From an uncultured Clostridia bacterium (GTDB lineage: Bacteria; Bacillota; Clostridia; Oscillospirales; Ruminococcaceae): 64,000 nt of DNA. The notes below the pieces were generated by a model. It had not been told where the DNA came from. It made no database searches and saw only the letters and a list, made by a program, of their open reading frames with translations. Where the stretch lies: positions 1 to 64,000 of the forward strand of contig CALWZO010000008.1 of the NCBI GenBank assembly GCA_944386045.1, in the 5' to 3' direction. Below are positions 1 through 9,151 of the stretch, piece after piece (the first letter of the stretch is position 1; each line of letters starts with the position of its first letter). The translations under genes and the position numbers were made by a program.

Positions 1-6
1 AAATAT

Positions 7-82
7 TCCCCTATAGCTCAGTCGGTAGAGCACATGACTGTTAATCATGGGGTCGTTGGTTCGAGTCCAACTGGGGGAGCCA
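7..82 (+). tRNA. tRNA-Asn (anticodon GTT)
   Basis: A full cloverleaf can be folded. The acceptor stem TCCCCTA (7-13) pairs with TGGGGGA (72-78). The anticodon stem CATGA/TCATG encloses the loop CTGTTAA, with anticodon GTT at 40-42. The T arm contains GGTTCGAGTCC. The discriminator base is G79 and CCA is encoded at 80-82. Confidence 0.97.
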
Positions 83-87
83 TCTAT

Positions 88-119
88 GGCAGGGTATCAT
101 TTGATACCCTGCCTTTTTT
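88..119 (+). terminator. Intrinsic terminator of the tRNA gene
   Basis: GGCAGGGTATCA pairs with TTGATACCCTGCC and is followed by a run of six T. It lies five bases after the tRNA CCA end. Confidence 0.9.
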
Positions 120-388
120 CTTCCTCAAATTCCTCCGCTGGACGGTGGAATTTTTTTATATGCTGCCTTGTATTTTGCCCCTGTGAAATGCAGAGCTTTT
201 TTATTATTTGAAGCTTAATATCCCTTTATATATATTTACATCAGAAAATTATCGTACTGCCGGTTTTGCTGCTTTTGCCTATATGTATGCAATAAGGAAG
301 CATAAGTGTGCCGAATACATACAAAATGTATTGATTTATACATCGTTATTATTATAGAATAAAAGAAAATGCTTCCGGCAGGTGAGAG
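120..388. other. Intergenic region with a weak promoter candidate
   Basis: No gene is visible between the tRNA terminator and the next coding region. A possible sigma-A promoter is TTGATT (331-336), a 16-base spacer and TATAGA (353-358), correctly placed for the downstream two-gene unit. Nothing else stands out. Confidence 0.4.
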
Positions 389-841
389 GTGAATGTTTTG
401 CAGATAGAAGTTAAGATAAAAAAAGCGGGCAGGAAGGAAAACAGCATTGCCGGCGTCAATATACAGCTGCCCAAAGCTCCGGTGACGGTAAGCGAGCTGA
501 TAGAGTGCGTTGTAGCAGAGGTTTACAGCAATTACATGTCAAAATCGCAGCTGTCGGCCGGGTTTGAAGGCGGAGAACTGTCCAAAGCCGGGTATATGAC
601 GGATGAAGAGATAGACCGGAAGTCTGCCGGCGGAAAAATTGATTTTGGATTTCCGGCAATGGCCGAAAATCAAAGCAGGCGGCAGGCTGTTCAGCTGGCA
701 AAACAGGCTTTTTGCGACGGTGAAGTCGCATTGTTTATAGACGGAAAAAGATATGAAAACCTGACGGATAAAATCAGCATTTCCGGCGGGGAAACCGTGA
801 CATTTGTTAAGCTGGCTATGCTTACCGGCAGATTGTGGTAG
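389..841 (+). CDS. Small conserved protein upstream of DUF4132 protein, unknown function
   Basis: A 150-residue soluble protein with no signal peptide or membrane segment. The GTG at 389 is the longest start; a TTG at 398 stands six bases after GAGGTG and may be the true one. The N-terminus (LQIEVKIKKAGRK) and C-terminus (VTFVKLAMLTGRLW) look like beta strands, with an acidic helix-like patch between and a FIDGK turn near residue 117. From memory, proteins of this type, ending in a similar GRxW motif, sit next to DUF5724/DUF4132 genes in other Firmicutes. It ends 12 bases before the giant gene and is surely co-transcribed with it. A beta-grasp-like fold is only my guess, and no biochemical role is assigned. 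Confidence 0.7.
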   Translation: MNVLQIEVKIKKAGRKENSIAGVNIQLPKAPVTVSELIECVVAEVYSNYMSKSQLSAGFEGGELSKAGYMTDEEIDRKSAGGKIDFGFPAMAENQSRRQAVQLAKQAFCDGEVALFIDGKRYENLTDKISISGGETVTFVKLAMLTGRLW

Positions 842-853
842 AGGAGGCAGGAT

Positions 854-3800
854 ATGAGTTACAACCGGGAAACAAGGAACGAGCTGTATAAGAAATTTGT
901 AAATAAGCACAGTCCGTCGGCTGTGTTTGTGCTGAAAAACGGCATTCACTGCAAGGAAGTTTTTGATGTAATAACGGGGCATGCCTATTCCTTTGATGAA
1001 CACCAGCAACAGGTTTACTCCGATTTGCAGAGGTCAATCGACGGATATGAACATACGCCGTCAAAATTTTTCAAAGACAACTACCGGGCGGTGGTGTCGC
1101 TGTGCGCAGGCGGCAAAGAGGAAGAAAAACTGCTGTATGCCTATTTTGACAAACTGAATAAATTCCCTTATTCTGTGGGAATAAGCAGGCGCAGTGTGCG
1201 CACCGCCACATACATAGACCCGGTGGACAGCGTGAAAAGAATACTGAGCTGTGCGTATCATATGCAGATATACAACACCACGCTGGACAGGTATCTGCTG
1301 GACGATATGGGCCCGCGGGAGCTGGATTATAAGAAAAACTCCGGCAGGACACCGGGCGGAGTGGACGATTTGATAGCCGCCCACCTGGATGGCGGAGATA
1401 CGGCTGTAAAGGAAGCACTGATAAAAATAATCACAGGAGAAAACAATTCGGCTTTTATAACAGTTGACATTATAAGAGGTATAATAAAAAGTGATGACGG
1501 CCAGCTGCACCGGCTGCTGGGACAGCTTTTGCTGGCGGCAAGATTGCAGGAGGGGCTGAGGCAGGCGATATGTGAAAATATGGACTGCGGCACTGCCGAA
1601 GCATTCAAAACACTTTTTGAAGTTATTGAAAACAACAACCTGATAAGGTTTTCGTCTGTGCGCAGGGCTGTGGCCACATGGATAGGGGTGTTGGACCCGG
1701 ACAGTCTTGCCCGCACATCGGACAAAACATTCCGGCTGATGAAACAGGCGCTGGCCGGCACCGGCGAAGCGATGGCACTGACAGAAAGCGATGATGCCAT
1801 GAGCATAGTTGTGGGCCTGTGGGGGCTGGGTTTTTATGAGGCGGAAAACGCGCTGAATGTGATGATCCGTTTTGCACAAAGCGGCACACCGCAGCAGAAA
1901 AGGGCGGCGGCCTTTTATAACATAAACATATACTACGGCAGATTGCAGCGAAGATTTGCAAACAAGCTGATGGAAAATATAAACGGCGACATAGAGCTGG
2001 CGGCCGCGGTTTTTGCCACATATATGACCGGCTGCAACCGCCGGGCCTATGCGGCCAGCGGCGGCTGGGGCGATAAAAGAGAAAATCCAAAGCCGGTGGA
2101 TATAAAAAACTGGTTTGACAGCGAAGAGGAAGCCGCACGGCATATGCAGATTTTGCGCGGCCTGCTGGCTGTTATGAAACACAAAAAATATGTTTTTAAT
2201 CCGCACCTGTTCCCCTGGTACATGGTGGATATAACCCGCGGCCAGGTGATGATAAGGATAAGTGCGCTGGCCAACGGTCTGGGCGACGGAGATGTGATGG
2301 ACGAGATGGCCGCAAGGCTGGAGGATTTTGACGGACGGAGCGGCGAAAGAAGTGTACGGGCAAGACTGCTGTTCTCTCCCCGGCTGTCGCCTGTGCGCAG
2401 GAAACGGCTTGTATCAGCTCTGGCAGACAAGGAAACATACACCAGGCGAGAAGCGTTTTATACGGCGCAAAAGCTGTCCTTCACACCCCGGGAATATGAT
2501 CAAATGTGCGCAATGCTCCGCTTTAAAAACCGGGACCTGCGCCTGAATATCATCGCGCTGATAAAAAAACAGGATGATGAGGGACTGTGCCGTTCGCTGG
2601 AAATACTTCTTACGGACAAAAAAGAAGATATGCGCCTGGCCGGGCTGGATATTGTCAAATGGCTGAAAGACGAGCATAAAGACGGGCGCGCACTGGACAC
2701 CGGCAAAAAGCTGGCGGCTTTTATTCCGTCTGCTACACAGAGGGAAAATGCGCTGCTGAAGGACATACTGGGCGGCCGGAGCCGGTCGGCGGAGGAAAAT
2801 CCCCTTTACAGTGACAAAGATGTAATTGACCTGCCCCGGATAACGCGGAACAGTGCCGACTATCCCATATTCAAAATAAGCCGCGAGCGACTGAGCCGGC
2901 TGTTTGACCGGCTGGACAGCCTGATAGACAGCTACAAGGATTATGAGGTGAAAACCGCATACGGTGAAAAGGTTTTGCTTACGCAGGCAAATGGTCTGCC
3001 CAGAATGAAGTATACAGGCACCCCGGAAGAAGTGTATCCGCTTACCGATGTATGGAAAAAATTTTATGTGGACAATGTAAACGGCGAAGAAGAGCTTATG
3101 GCCATGCTTATGGCGCTTACAAGCCGGAATGTGCAGATAAATTCCAATGCGGGCAATGCCTGTGACGGATACAACCGGTATCTGCGCATGCTGTCGGAGA
3201 AGCTGTTCGGCAAAGAAGTGACAGAATTTGACCGGTCTGTCTACAAATACGGGAAGAACCGAAGCAGTGGTATGTTTTTTTATTACACCGATAACCTGCT
3301 GCGCCGGGTGGTAAAACTGATGGCGGATATGCTTATAGGCAGTGAATACCGCTTTGCCTTTGGCTTGAAAACGGCCAGGTATCTGTGCCGGCAGGTCCCG
3401 AAGGAAAAAAGAGGGCAGACAATACATTATAAAGTGGGCCCTGTAAGCAAACAGGAGTATGTGACACCGCTGAATGCGCGGATTTTTTCCACATCGGTGG
3501 ACTTTATGTCCGACAACCGGTGCAGCGGCCGGCAGTGGAAAGAGCGATTTGAAACTCTGTATGCCCTCAACCAACTGTACACCAAACAAGACGGGGAGCC
3601 AGGCGGAGACTTTAAAGGCGGCAAGCCTCTGCGGTCGCTGGACTATGTAAGCGGTGCCTATTACGGCGCAATAACAACCGCGCAGATGTTCCGCGGAATA
3701 TTTGAGGACGGCAGTCTTAGGGACAAACTGAACAGCCTGTTTGCGGTATACAGGGCGCAGAGGTGGAAAGGCCTGCAAAAGACGATAGAAAAATACGGAA

Positions 3801-5980
3801 TATACAAGAATGAAAAGCTGAAAGAATTTTTGCTGGACGCCGCGGACAAGGTGGCCGACAGGATAGTCAGCGTGGAGTGCCGCCGCACCGACAGCCCCAC
3901 CGAATATTCCTCCGCCGTCACAAGCATAGAGTATTTCTGCGGCACAGACCATCTGGCCAGCCTTCTTACGGCACTGGGCGATGACAAGTTTGTACGCAGG
4001 GACAGTTTCGGCTTTAGCTTTGGCAGCAGTGGCAGCAAGAGGGTAAATCTGTGCCATCTGGTATCTGTGTGCCATCCCCGGCCGGGCGAAGATGCCGACA
4101 CACTGGCGAAGGCACTGTCGGGCAGAAATATAAGCGAAAAACGCCTGATAGAAACGGCAATGTATGCCCCGCAGTGGCTGGAGATCGTCGAAAAATACCT
4201 CAGCTTCACCGGCCTGACAACCGGCGCATATTATTTTATCGCCCATATGAACGACCGGTACGGTACCGACCGGCGCAGATTTGCACAGATTTCCAGGTTT
4301 ACGCCGCTGGAAAAACAGGAGCTGCTGGACGGAGCCTTTGATATAGACTGGTTTTATGAGGCCTATGAAATACTGGGCGAAAAGCGTTTTGACATGCTGT
4401 ATGATGCGGCAAAATATATCAGCGACGGAAGCCGTCATACCCGTGCCAGAAAGTATGCCGATGCGGCGCTGGGCAGGGTGAGCACCGGGCGGCTGGAAGA
4501 AGAAATAAAGGCAAAGCGAAACAAGGATTTGCTGATGAGCTATCCGCTGGTGCCGCTGGCAGGCAGGCGGGATATGCTGCACAGGTATCAGTTTATACAG
4601 CAGTTCCGCAAGGAGAGCGCACAGTTTGGCTCCCAAAGGCGCGCCAGCGAGGGCACAGCCTGCGACATGGCCCTGCGCAACCTGGCCACAAGAGCCGGTT
4701 TCAAGGATACCACACGCCTGATACTGGCCATGGAAAACGACCTGGCCGAAAGCATGAAGGAATGCTTTGAATACAGGACAGTCACTGCCGGCGGGCGGAC
4801 TGTCAGCCTGCGCCTTTCACTGCCGGAAAACGGCCGTTCAAAGCTGGAGGTGATGAAAGACGGCAAAAAACTGTCCTCATTGCCGGCGGCATTCAAAAAA
4901 GATGAATATGCGCTGATGCTGAAAGAGAACGCGAAAAAAATTGCCTCTCAGTACAGCCGTACAGTCAAGATGCTGGAGCAGGCCATGGAGGACAGGGAAA
5001 CATTCACCGCCCGGGAGATATATCCGCTGAAAAGCAATCCGGCTTTGGCGCCGGTGGTTGAAAATATTCTTTTCACCGCAGACAGCACCGGAGTTTTCGG
5101 AATAATCAGCGGCGAAAATAAGCTGGTGGCAGAAAACGGTCAGACAGTGGAGATAAGCCGGGACCTGCCGCTGAGGGTTGCCCATCCGTACGATATGTAC
5201 AAGGCAAGAAACTGGTCTGCATGGCAGAAATTTTTCTTTGAAAAACAACAGGCAGACGGCTCAAAACAGCCGTTCAGACAGGTGTTCAGGCAGTTGTATG
5301 TCAAACTGGACGAAGAGCTGGACAGCGAATATTCCAGGCAGTTTGCAGGCTATCAGATACGGCCGGCACGCACCGCCGCCGCGCTGAAAGGCCGCCGCTG
5401 GGCCCCGGACCGGGAAAACGGCCTGCAAAAGGTGTACTACAGGGACAATATAGCGGTTAATATGTATGCGCTGGCAGACTGGTTTTCACCGTCGGACATA
5501 GAGGCGCCCACACTGGAATATGTGGCATTTTACGACAGGAAAAACCTTGAACCCGTCAAGGTGGGCCGGGTGCCGGACATTGTGTACTCCGAGACCATGA
5601 GGGATGTGGACCTGGCGGTTAGCATTGCCGGTGCCGGCTCCACCGACCCGCTGTCCAGTCATTCCACAATGGAGATGCGCCGGGTGATAGCTGAATACAA
5701 TATACAGCTGTTCGGTCTTGATAATGTTACGGTTAAAGGCTCCCACGCGTTTATACAGGGCACAAGGGGAGAATATACGGTGCATCTGGGCAGCGGCGCA
5801 GTGCACATGCTTTTCGGCCGAATGCTGAATGTACTGCCGGTACACTCACGGCACAGGGGAAAAATTTTCCTGCCGTTCCTGGATGAAGACCCCAAAACTG
5901 CGGAGATTATATCCAAAATTATTCTGTTTGCCGACGACGGCAAAATAAAAGACCCGTATATTTTAAACCAGATGCAGTAA
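854..5980 (+). CDS. Giant DUF5724/DUF4132 (MolR-like) protein
   Basis: A 1708-residue cytosolic protein, the largest in the window, with GAGGAGG eight bases before its ATG. The middle part (about residues 430-630) has repeated helical pairs that look HEAT-like. The C-terminal 300 residues carry the DUF4132 signature: a GRRWAPDRENG stretch, then ADWFSPSD, APTLEYV and a VYSETMRDVDL motif. DUF4132 is shared with E. coli YehI/MolR-type proteins, whose function is not settled. No signal peptide, transmembrane helix, Walker motif or other catalytic motif is obvious. It forms a unit with the small protein just upstream. The family call is fairly sure; its role is unknown. Confidence 0.85.
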   Translation: MSYNRETRNELYKKFVNKHSPSAVFVLKNGIHCKEVFDVITGHAYSFDEHQQQVYSDLQRSIDGYEHTPSKFFKDNYRAVVSLCAGGKEEEKLLYAYFDKLNKFPYSVGISRRSVRTATYIDPVDSVKRILSCAYHMQIYNTTLDRYLLDDMGPRELDYKKNSGRTPGGVDDLIAAHLDGGDTAVKEALIKIITGENNSAFITVDIIRGIIKSDDGQLHRLLGQLLLAARLQEGLRQAICENMDCGTAEAFKTLFEVIENNNLIRFSSVRRAVATWIGVLDPDSLARTSDKTFRLMKQALAGTGEAMALTESDDAMSIVVGLWGLGFYEAENALNVMIRFAQSGTPQQKRAAAFYNINIYYGRLQRRFANKLMENINGDIELAAAVFATYMTGCNRRAYAASGGWGDKRENPKPVDIKNWFDSEEEAARHMQILRGLLAVMKHKKYVFNPHLFPWYMVDITRGQVMIRISALANGLGDGDVMDEMAARLEDFDGRSGERSVRARLLFSPRLSPVRRKRLVSALADKETYTRREAFYTAQKLSFTPREYDQMCAMLRFKNRDLRLNIIALIKKQDDEGLCRSLEILLTDKKEDMRLAGLDIVKWLKDEHKDGRALDTGKKLAAFIPSATQRENALLKDILGGRSRSAEENPLYSDKDVIDLPRITRNSADYPIFKISRERLSRLFDRLDSLIDSYKDYEVKTAYGEKVLLTQANGLPRMKYTGTPEEVYPLTDVWKKFYVDNVNGEEELMAMLMALTSRNVQINSNAGNACDGYNRYLRMLSEKLFGKEVTEFDRSVYKYGKNRSSGMFFYYTDNLLRRVVKLMADMLIGSEYRFAFGLKTARYLCRQVPKEKRGQTIHYKVGPVSKQEYVTPLNARIFSTSVDFMSDNRCSGRQWKERFETLYALNQLYTKQDGEPGGDFKGGKPLRSLDYVSGAYYGAITTAQMFRGIFEDGSLRDKLNSLFAVYRAQRWKGLQKTIEKYGIYKNEKLKEFLLDAADKVADRIVSVECRRTDSPTEYSSAVTSIEYFCGTDHLASLLTALGDDKFVRRDSFGFSFGSSGSKRVNLCHLVSVCHPRPGEDADTLAKALSGRNISEKRLIETAMYAPQWLEIVEKYLSFTGLTTGAYYFIAHMNDRYGTDRRRFAQISRFTPLEKQELLDGAFDIDWFYEAYEILGEKRFDMLYDAAKYISDGSRHTRARKYADAALGRVSTGRLEEEIKAKRNKDLLMSYPLVPLAGRRDMLHRYQFIQQFRKESAQFGSQRRASEGTACDMALRNLATRAGFKDTTRLILAMENDLAESMKECFEYRTVTAGGRTVSLRLSLPENGRSKLEVMKDGKKLSSLPAAFKKDEYALMLKENAKKIASQYSRTVKMLEQAMEDRETFTAREIYPLKSNPALAPVVENILFTADSTGVFGIISGENKLVAENGQTVEISRDLPLRVAHPYDMYKARNWSAWQKFFFEKQQADGSKQPFRQVFRQLYVKLDEELDSEYSRQFAGYQIRPARTAAALKGRRWAPDRENGLQKVYYRDNIAVNMYALADWFSPSDIEAPTLEYVAFYDRKNLEPVKVGRVPDIVYSETMRDVDLAVSIAGAGSTDPLSSHSTMEMRRVIAEYNIQLFGLDNVTVKGSHAFIQGTRGEYTVHLGSGAVHMLFGRMLNVLPVHSRHRGKIFLPFLDEDPKTAEIISKIILFADDGKIKDPYILNQMQ

Positions 5981-6033
5981 AATTTTTAAAGCAAATTTGA
6001 CAGGCATCAGCGGCTGGAAATAAAAGCAAAAAA

Positions 6034-6051
6034 GGCCCGGATATCCGGGCC
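6034..6051. terminator. Perfect GC-rich hairpin after the DUF4132 gene
   Basis: GGCCCGG pairs with CCGGGCC around an ATAT loop. The T-rich tract lies on the left side (minus-strand reading), so as a plus-strand terminator it is imperfect. It may work by stalling or simply mark the end of the unit. Confidence 0.4.
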
Positions 6052-6110
6052 CCCGGCTTTGCTTGCCGTAAGGGGTAAATTATGATATAAGAAATATAAC
6101 GGAGGCAGAT

Positions 6111-6617
6111 ATGAGAAGCGAAAAGATAAAAAATATAATCAGGGGCGAGTTTACCTATGAGGGGGAGGCTTATTTCCCGCTGCTTGATACACAAATAGAT
6201 GTGTATTTTGATTATGATGTGCCGACAGAGTATGCGGACAGGTGCGTAAGCCGGCTGGAAAACCTGAAACAGAGCACAATAGACCGGCTGTGTGCCGGTG
6301 CGTATAACTACTGCGAGGATTTCAGCCTTATGGCCGGCGAGGAGACTGTTCCCCGGGGCACTGCGCCGGCGCAGATACTGGAATATGTATACCCGCTGGT
6401 TATGATAATTGAAACTCCGCTGACCGACGAGGTGGCCTGGCATATGGAGTGCGGCTGCCGGTGGGACGAAGAGCACGGCCTGGAATGGACCGTGCGCGGC
6501 GATGAGGTGCTGTATGTGGGCGCCTTCAGCGACGAAAGCCCCTGGCTGGACAGGGAATATTTTGCCACCGCCGACTGGAACTATGCGCCGATAGCCACAG
6601 GCTGTTCGCAGCGGTAA
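6111..6617 (+). CDS. Hypothetical acidic protein, DUF6985-like
   Basis: A 168-residue soluble, acidic protein preceded by ACGGAGG, seven bases from the ATG. It has no signal peptide or membrane segment. The segment CGCRWDEEHGLEW near residue 118 resembles the WDxEHGLG core of DUF6985-type proteins, which often lie among accessory genes. That match is from memory and weak. It stands alone between the DUF4132 gene and an HTH gene, with 100-base gaps on both sides. No function can be assigned. Confidence 0.6.
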   Translation: MRSEKIKNIIRGEFTYEGEAYFPLLDTQIDVYFDYDVPTEYADRCVSRLENLKQSTIDRLCAGAYNYCEDFSLMAGEETVPRGTAPAQILEYVYPLVMIIETPLTDEVAWHMECGCRWDEEHGLEWTVRGDEVLYVGAFSDESPWLDREYFATADWNYAPIATGCSQR

Positions 6618-6718
6618 AAGCGGATATGCAACCTCAGGTAGCGTAAATGCAAATTTAGTTTGGTGGATTTTCGCCGCTCAGCTGATGTAAAATACCGCCA
6701 AAAGGAGATGATTATACA

Positions 6719-7201
6719 ATGAGCTTTGCAGAAAATCTGAAACAGGCCAGAAAGGACAGGGGACTTTCCCAGGAACAGCTGGCCGAGATGCTGTCTGTCA
6801 GCCGACAGGCGGTGGGAAAATGGGAGGCCGGCCGGGGATACCCGGAGGCGGAAAAACTTGTTGAACTGGCCGGGAAACTGTCTTTGTCCCTGGACTGGCT
6901 GTTCTTTGGCCAAAGCGGTGAAAAAGACAGGGCAGGACAGCAAATAATCACCATATATTCCAAAGATGCCATTGTAAACTGCACCAAGGTGAGAATGACC
7001 AGAATGTATATGTTTTCCCGGCGAAAAAACAAGCCAAATTATGCGCTGTACGGCTCTGACAGGAACTATAGCTTCTGGGGCGAAAACAACACAATCCTGG
7101 GCCTGTATTCCACCAAAGAGGACGCGGAAAAGGAAATGCAGGAAATTACGCAGGCGATAAAGGCAAACAAAAACAGCTACGACATAAAATATGCACTGTA
7201 G
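6719..7201 (+). CDS. XRE-family HTH regulator with a C-terminal sensor-like part
   Basis: A 160-residue protein. Residues 4-60 form a Cro/CI helix-turn-helix (QARKDRGLSQEQLAEMLSVS, then RQAVGKWEAGRGYPE), the DNA-binding part. The remaining 100 residues are not a family I recognise; they include aromatic-rich strands (NYALYGSDRNYSFWG) and a helix, and may be a ligand or dimer domain. AAAGGAG lies 11 bases before the ATG. It has no divergent partner, so its target could be its own promoter. The HTH is certain; the regulated genes are unknown. Confidence 0.85.
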   Translation: MSFAENLKQARKDRGLSQEQLAEMLSVSRQAVGKWEAGRGYPEAEKLVELAGKLSLSLDWLFFGQSGEKDRAGQQIITIYSKDAIVNCTKVRMTRMYMFSRRKNKPNYALYGSDRNYSFWGENNTILGLYSTKEDAEKEMQEITQAIKANKNSYDIKYAL

Positions 7202-7247
7202 CTTATGGAAAAATTATACTGTAAGTTATATTTTGAAAAAATAAAAC

Positions 7248-7275
7248 AAAAAAGCCGCCTTTTGGCGGCCTTTTT
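7248..7275. terminator. Bidirectional terminator between convergent genes
   Basis: AAAAAAGCCGCC pairs with GGCGGCCTTTTT around a short T-rich loop. It separates the HTH gene (+) from the membrane protein gene (-) and carries A and T tracts on both sides. Confidence 0.85.
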
Positions 7276-8081
7276 CATTCATTTGGCTTGCTCTGCGGTA
7301 TCAGCATACCGATGACAGATTTTGATATCCATATAAAAAACATAAACACACAAACAGGTATAAAACAGGAGGTTACCAGCGTAACTGCGATAAATTCCAC
7401 GGTGTTGCCCATATAGTTGCGGGCATTTTCCAGCGCCCGGGAAACACCGTCAGAGGCGCTTTGTATCGAGCCGGAGAAAAAACCGGTTATTGCAGAAAAC
7501 CAGCCCTCTTCTTTTTCTTCTTCCGGTGCAGCAGCTTCTTCAGAAACATCTGCCTGTACAGAAAAAAATTGTTCGTTTGTAATCCGGTATGTTTCTTCTA
7601 TCATTTTTGAAGCTTTTACGCTTACGGGCACGGCAATGAATATGGCCAGTGAAAATACGCAAAGTTTTACAGCCAGCTGTTTTACTTTCTGCTTGCCTGT
7701 AAAAAAGTATACAGACAGCAGAATACACGCGGCCGGCATCAGAAATTTAAAGGAAAGGCAGCCGGTTATCACTATAAGGTATTTTTCCAGATACAGCGCG
7801 CACATGACAATAAGAAAATATACGCTCATCTGCGCCAGCTGGTCTGCTATAGGCGTGGCCGCATCACCGGGCATGGCTGAAAGCCCGGCTGAAACCGATG
7901 CCGTCACGGCGGCAAATTCCATGACTGTTTCACTTTTACTGTCAAGATACTCAATGGTAGAGGCGTGGAACTGCGGCGAAGCGACAGCAGGCGATATCAT
8001 AAAAATCAGTGCAAGGGCGGTAATTACCGGCAGAAAAATTTTTATAATCTTTTGATTTCTGGGGGATATTTTGAAATACAT
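7275..8081 (-). CDS. Integral membrane protein of unknown function
   Basis: A 268-residue membrane protein. Hydrophobic helices occur at about residues 14-34, 88-106, 112-128, 138-154 and 235-258. Between them is a soluble, acidic loop (about 168-215: EEAAAPEEEKEEGW) with a helical, Ser-rich stretch resembling an amphipathic domain. The first segment could be a signal anchor. The leftward terminator hairpin at its end is shared with the HTH gene. It lies downstream of the ZIP transporter gene, but a terminator separates them. I recognise no family and infer no function beyond membrane location. Confidence 0.75.
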   Translation of the reverse strand: MYFKISPRNQKIIKIFLPVITALALIFMISPAVASPQFHASTIEYLDSKSETVMEFAAVTASVSAGLSAMPGDAATPIADQLAQMSVYFLIVMCALYLEKYLIVITGCLSFKFLMPAACILLSVYFFTGKQKVKQLAVKLCVFSLAIFIAVPVSVKASKMIEETYRITNEQFFSVQADVSEEAAAPEEEKEEGWFSAITGFFSGSIQSASDGVSRALENARNYMGNTVEFIAVTLVTSCFIPVCVFMFFIWISKSVIGMLIPQSKPNE

Positions 8082-8183
8082 AATACTTTTCTCCTTTTAC
8101 GGTGTGTAGTTTAGGCACACACCGGATATTGCTTGTATTATATCGCCCTTGTAACCTGTATTCAAGCCGCTGTGCAATAAAAA

Positions 8184-8204
8184 AAGCAGTCATATTGACT
8201 GCTT
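8184..8204 (-). terminator. Terminator of the ZIP transporter gene
   Basis: On the minus strand AAGCAGTCA pairs with TGACTGCTT and is followed by TTTTTTATT. The hairpin overlaps the stop codon region of the ZIP gene. Confidence 0.85.
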
Positions 8205-8983
8205 TACCCCAGTGCCACATCCAGCACCATCATAACTGTGAAGCCAAGGGAAAAGATCACTGTGCCTATATTTGAATGTTTTCCCACGCTCATTTCCGGT
8301 ATAAGCTCCTCCACAACCACATATATCATAGCTCCGGCGGCAAAGCTGAGGGTATAGGGAAGTATGGGAAGTATCATCGATGAAGCGGCAATGGTAAGAA
8401 AGGCGCCGATGGGCTCGACTATGCCGGACAGCGCCCCAAGGACAAAGGCTTTGGTCTTGCCCACACCCCGGGAGCGCAGGGGCATGGATATAATTGCCCC
8501 TTCGGGAAAATTCTGTATCGCAATTCCCACAGACAGCGCCAGGGCTGCTGCCAGCGGCGAGTCGGAGCCGGCTGCCATGGCCGCCGCGTAAACGGCGCCC
8601 ACCGCCATTCCTTCCGGCAGATTGTGCAAAGCCACCGCAAACAGCAAAAGGGTGTTTTTGTCCAGCCGGCACCGGGGCCCTTCACACTGCCGGTCCAGAT
8701 GCATGTGCGGTATCACCTTGTCCATAAAAAGCAGGAAGGCAATTCCTGCAAGAAAACCCACAGCCGCCGGCACAAAGGCCATTTTCCCCATATCCTGCGA
8801 CATATCCATTGCCGGTATCAAAAGGCTCCACACCGAGGCAGCGACCATAACACCGCCGGCAAAACCCAGCAGGGCCTTCTGTACAGACTCCTTCATTTCA
8901 TTTTTCATTACAAACACACAGGCAGAACCCAGTGCTGTTCCTATAAAAGGGATGAACAACCCTTGCATAACTTTAAATGTCAT
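8204..8983 (-). CDS. ZIP-family divalent metal transporter (ZupT/GufA type)
   Basis: A 259-residue polytopic transporter importing divalent metals such as zinc, iron or manganese across the cytoplasmic membrane. ZIP hallmarks are present: helix IV has HNLPEGMAVG and helix V has QNFPEGAIISM, supplying the metal-site His, Asn and Glu. A His/Cys-containing cytoplasmic loop (HMHLDRQCEGPRC) lies near residues 90-102. I chose the ATG at 8983 because GGAGG sits seven bases upstream; a longer reading to 9070 runs through the promoter. An operator-like dyad fills the promoter spacer and matches the feo operator, so metal repression is likely. The metal specificity cannot be read from the sequence. Confidence 0.92.
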   Translation of the reverse strand: MTFKVMQGLFIPFIGTALGSACVFVMKNEMKESVQKALLGFAGGVMVAASVWSLLIPAMDMSQDMGKMAFVPAAVGFLAGIAFLLFMDKVIPHMHLDRQCEGPRCRLDKNTLLLFAVALHNLPEGMAVGAVYAAAMAAGSDSPLAAALALSVGIAIQNFPEGAIISMPLRSRGVGKTKAFVLGALSGIVEPIGAFLTIAASSMILPILPYTLSFAAGAMIYVVVEELIPEMSVGKHSNIGTVIFSLGFTVMMVLDVALG

Positions 8984-9016
8984 AGCTTTACCTCCGGTAC
9001 AGTTTAGTTTAGATGT

Positions 9017-9045
9017 ATTATAAGTTAGCTTATGATAACTGTCAA
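9017..9045 (-). promoter_or_regulatory. ZIP promoter with operator dyad in the spacer
   Basis: Reading leftward: -35 TTGACA (9040-9045), a 17-base spacer, -10 TATAAT (9017-9022), a consensus sigma-A promoter. The spacer is almost wholly the dyad GTTATCATAAGCTAAC (9024-9039). Read on the plus strand it is GTTAGCTTATGATAAC, which matches GTTAGCTAAGGTTAAC at the feo promoter in 12 of 16 positions. A repressor bound there would block RNA polymerase. The style resembles DtxR/MntR-family sites. Confidence 0.8.
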
Positions 9046-9112
9046 TACAAACAGTAATCAGGTCACACAACCGGTACCGGTCGCTTTATTTTTACAGTCC
9101 CCGAAAAGGAAA

Positions 9113-9138
9113 AAAAGACGGACAGTGTCCGTCTTTTG
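9113..9138 (-). terminator. Terminator of spo0A
   Basis: On the minus strand, AAAAGACGGAC pairs with GTCCGTCTTTTT, with a run of T after the stem, just past the spo0A stop. Confidence 0.9.
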
Positions 9139-9151
9139 GCTGATGGGTAAA

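Noticed and set aside
1061-5845. Many long open frames antisense to the DUF4132 gene, up to 740 codons
   Set aside because: They lack ribosome binding sites and domain resemblance; they arise because the sense codon use leaves few stops in the opposite frames.
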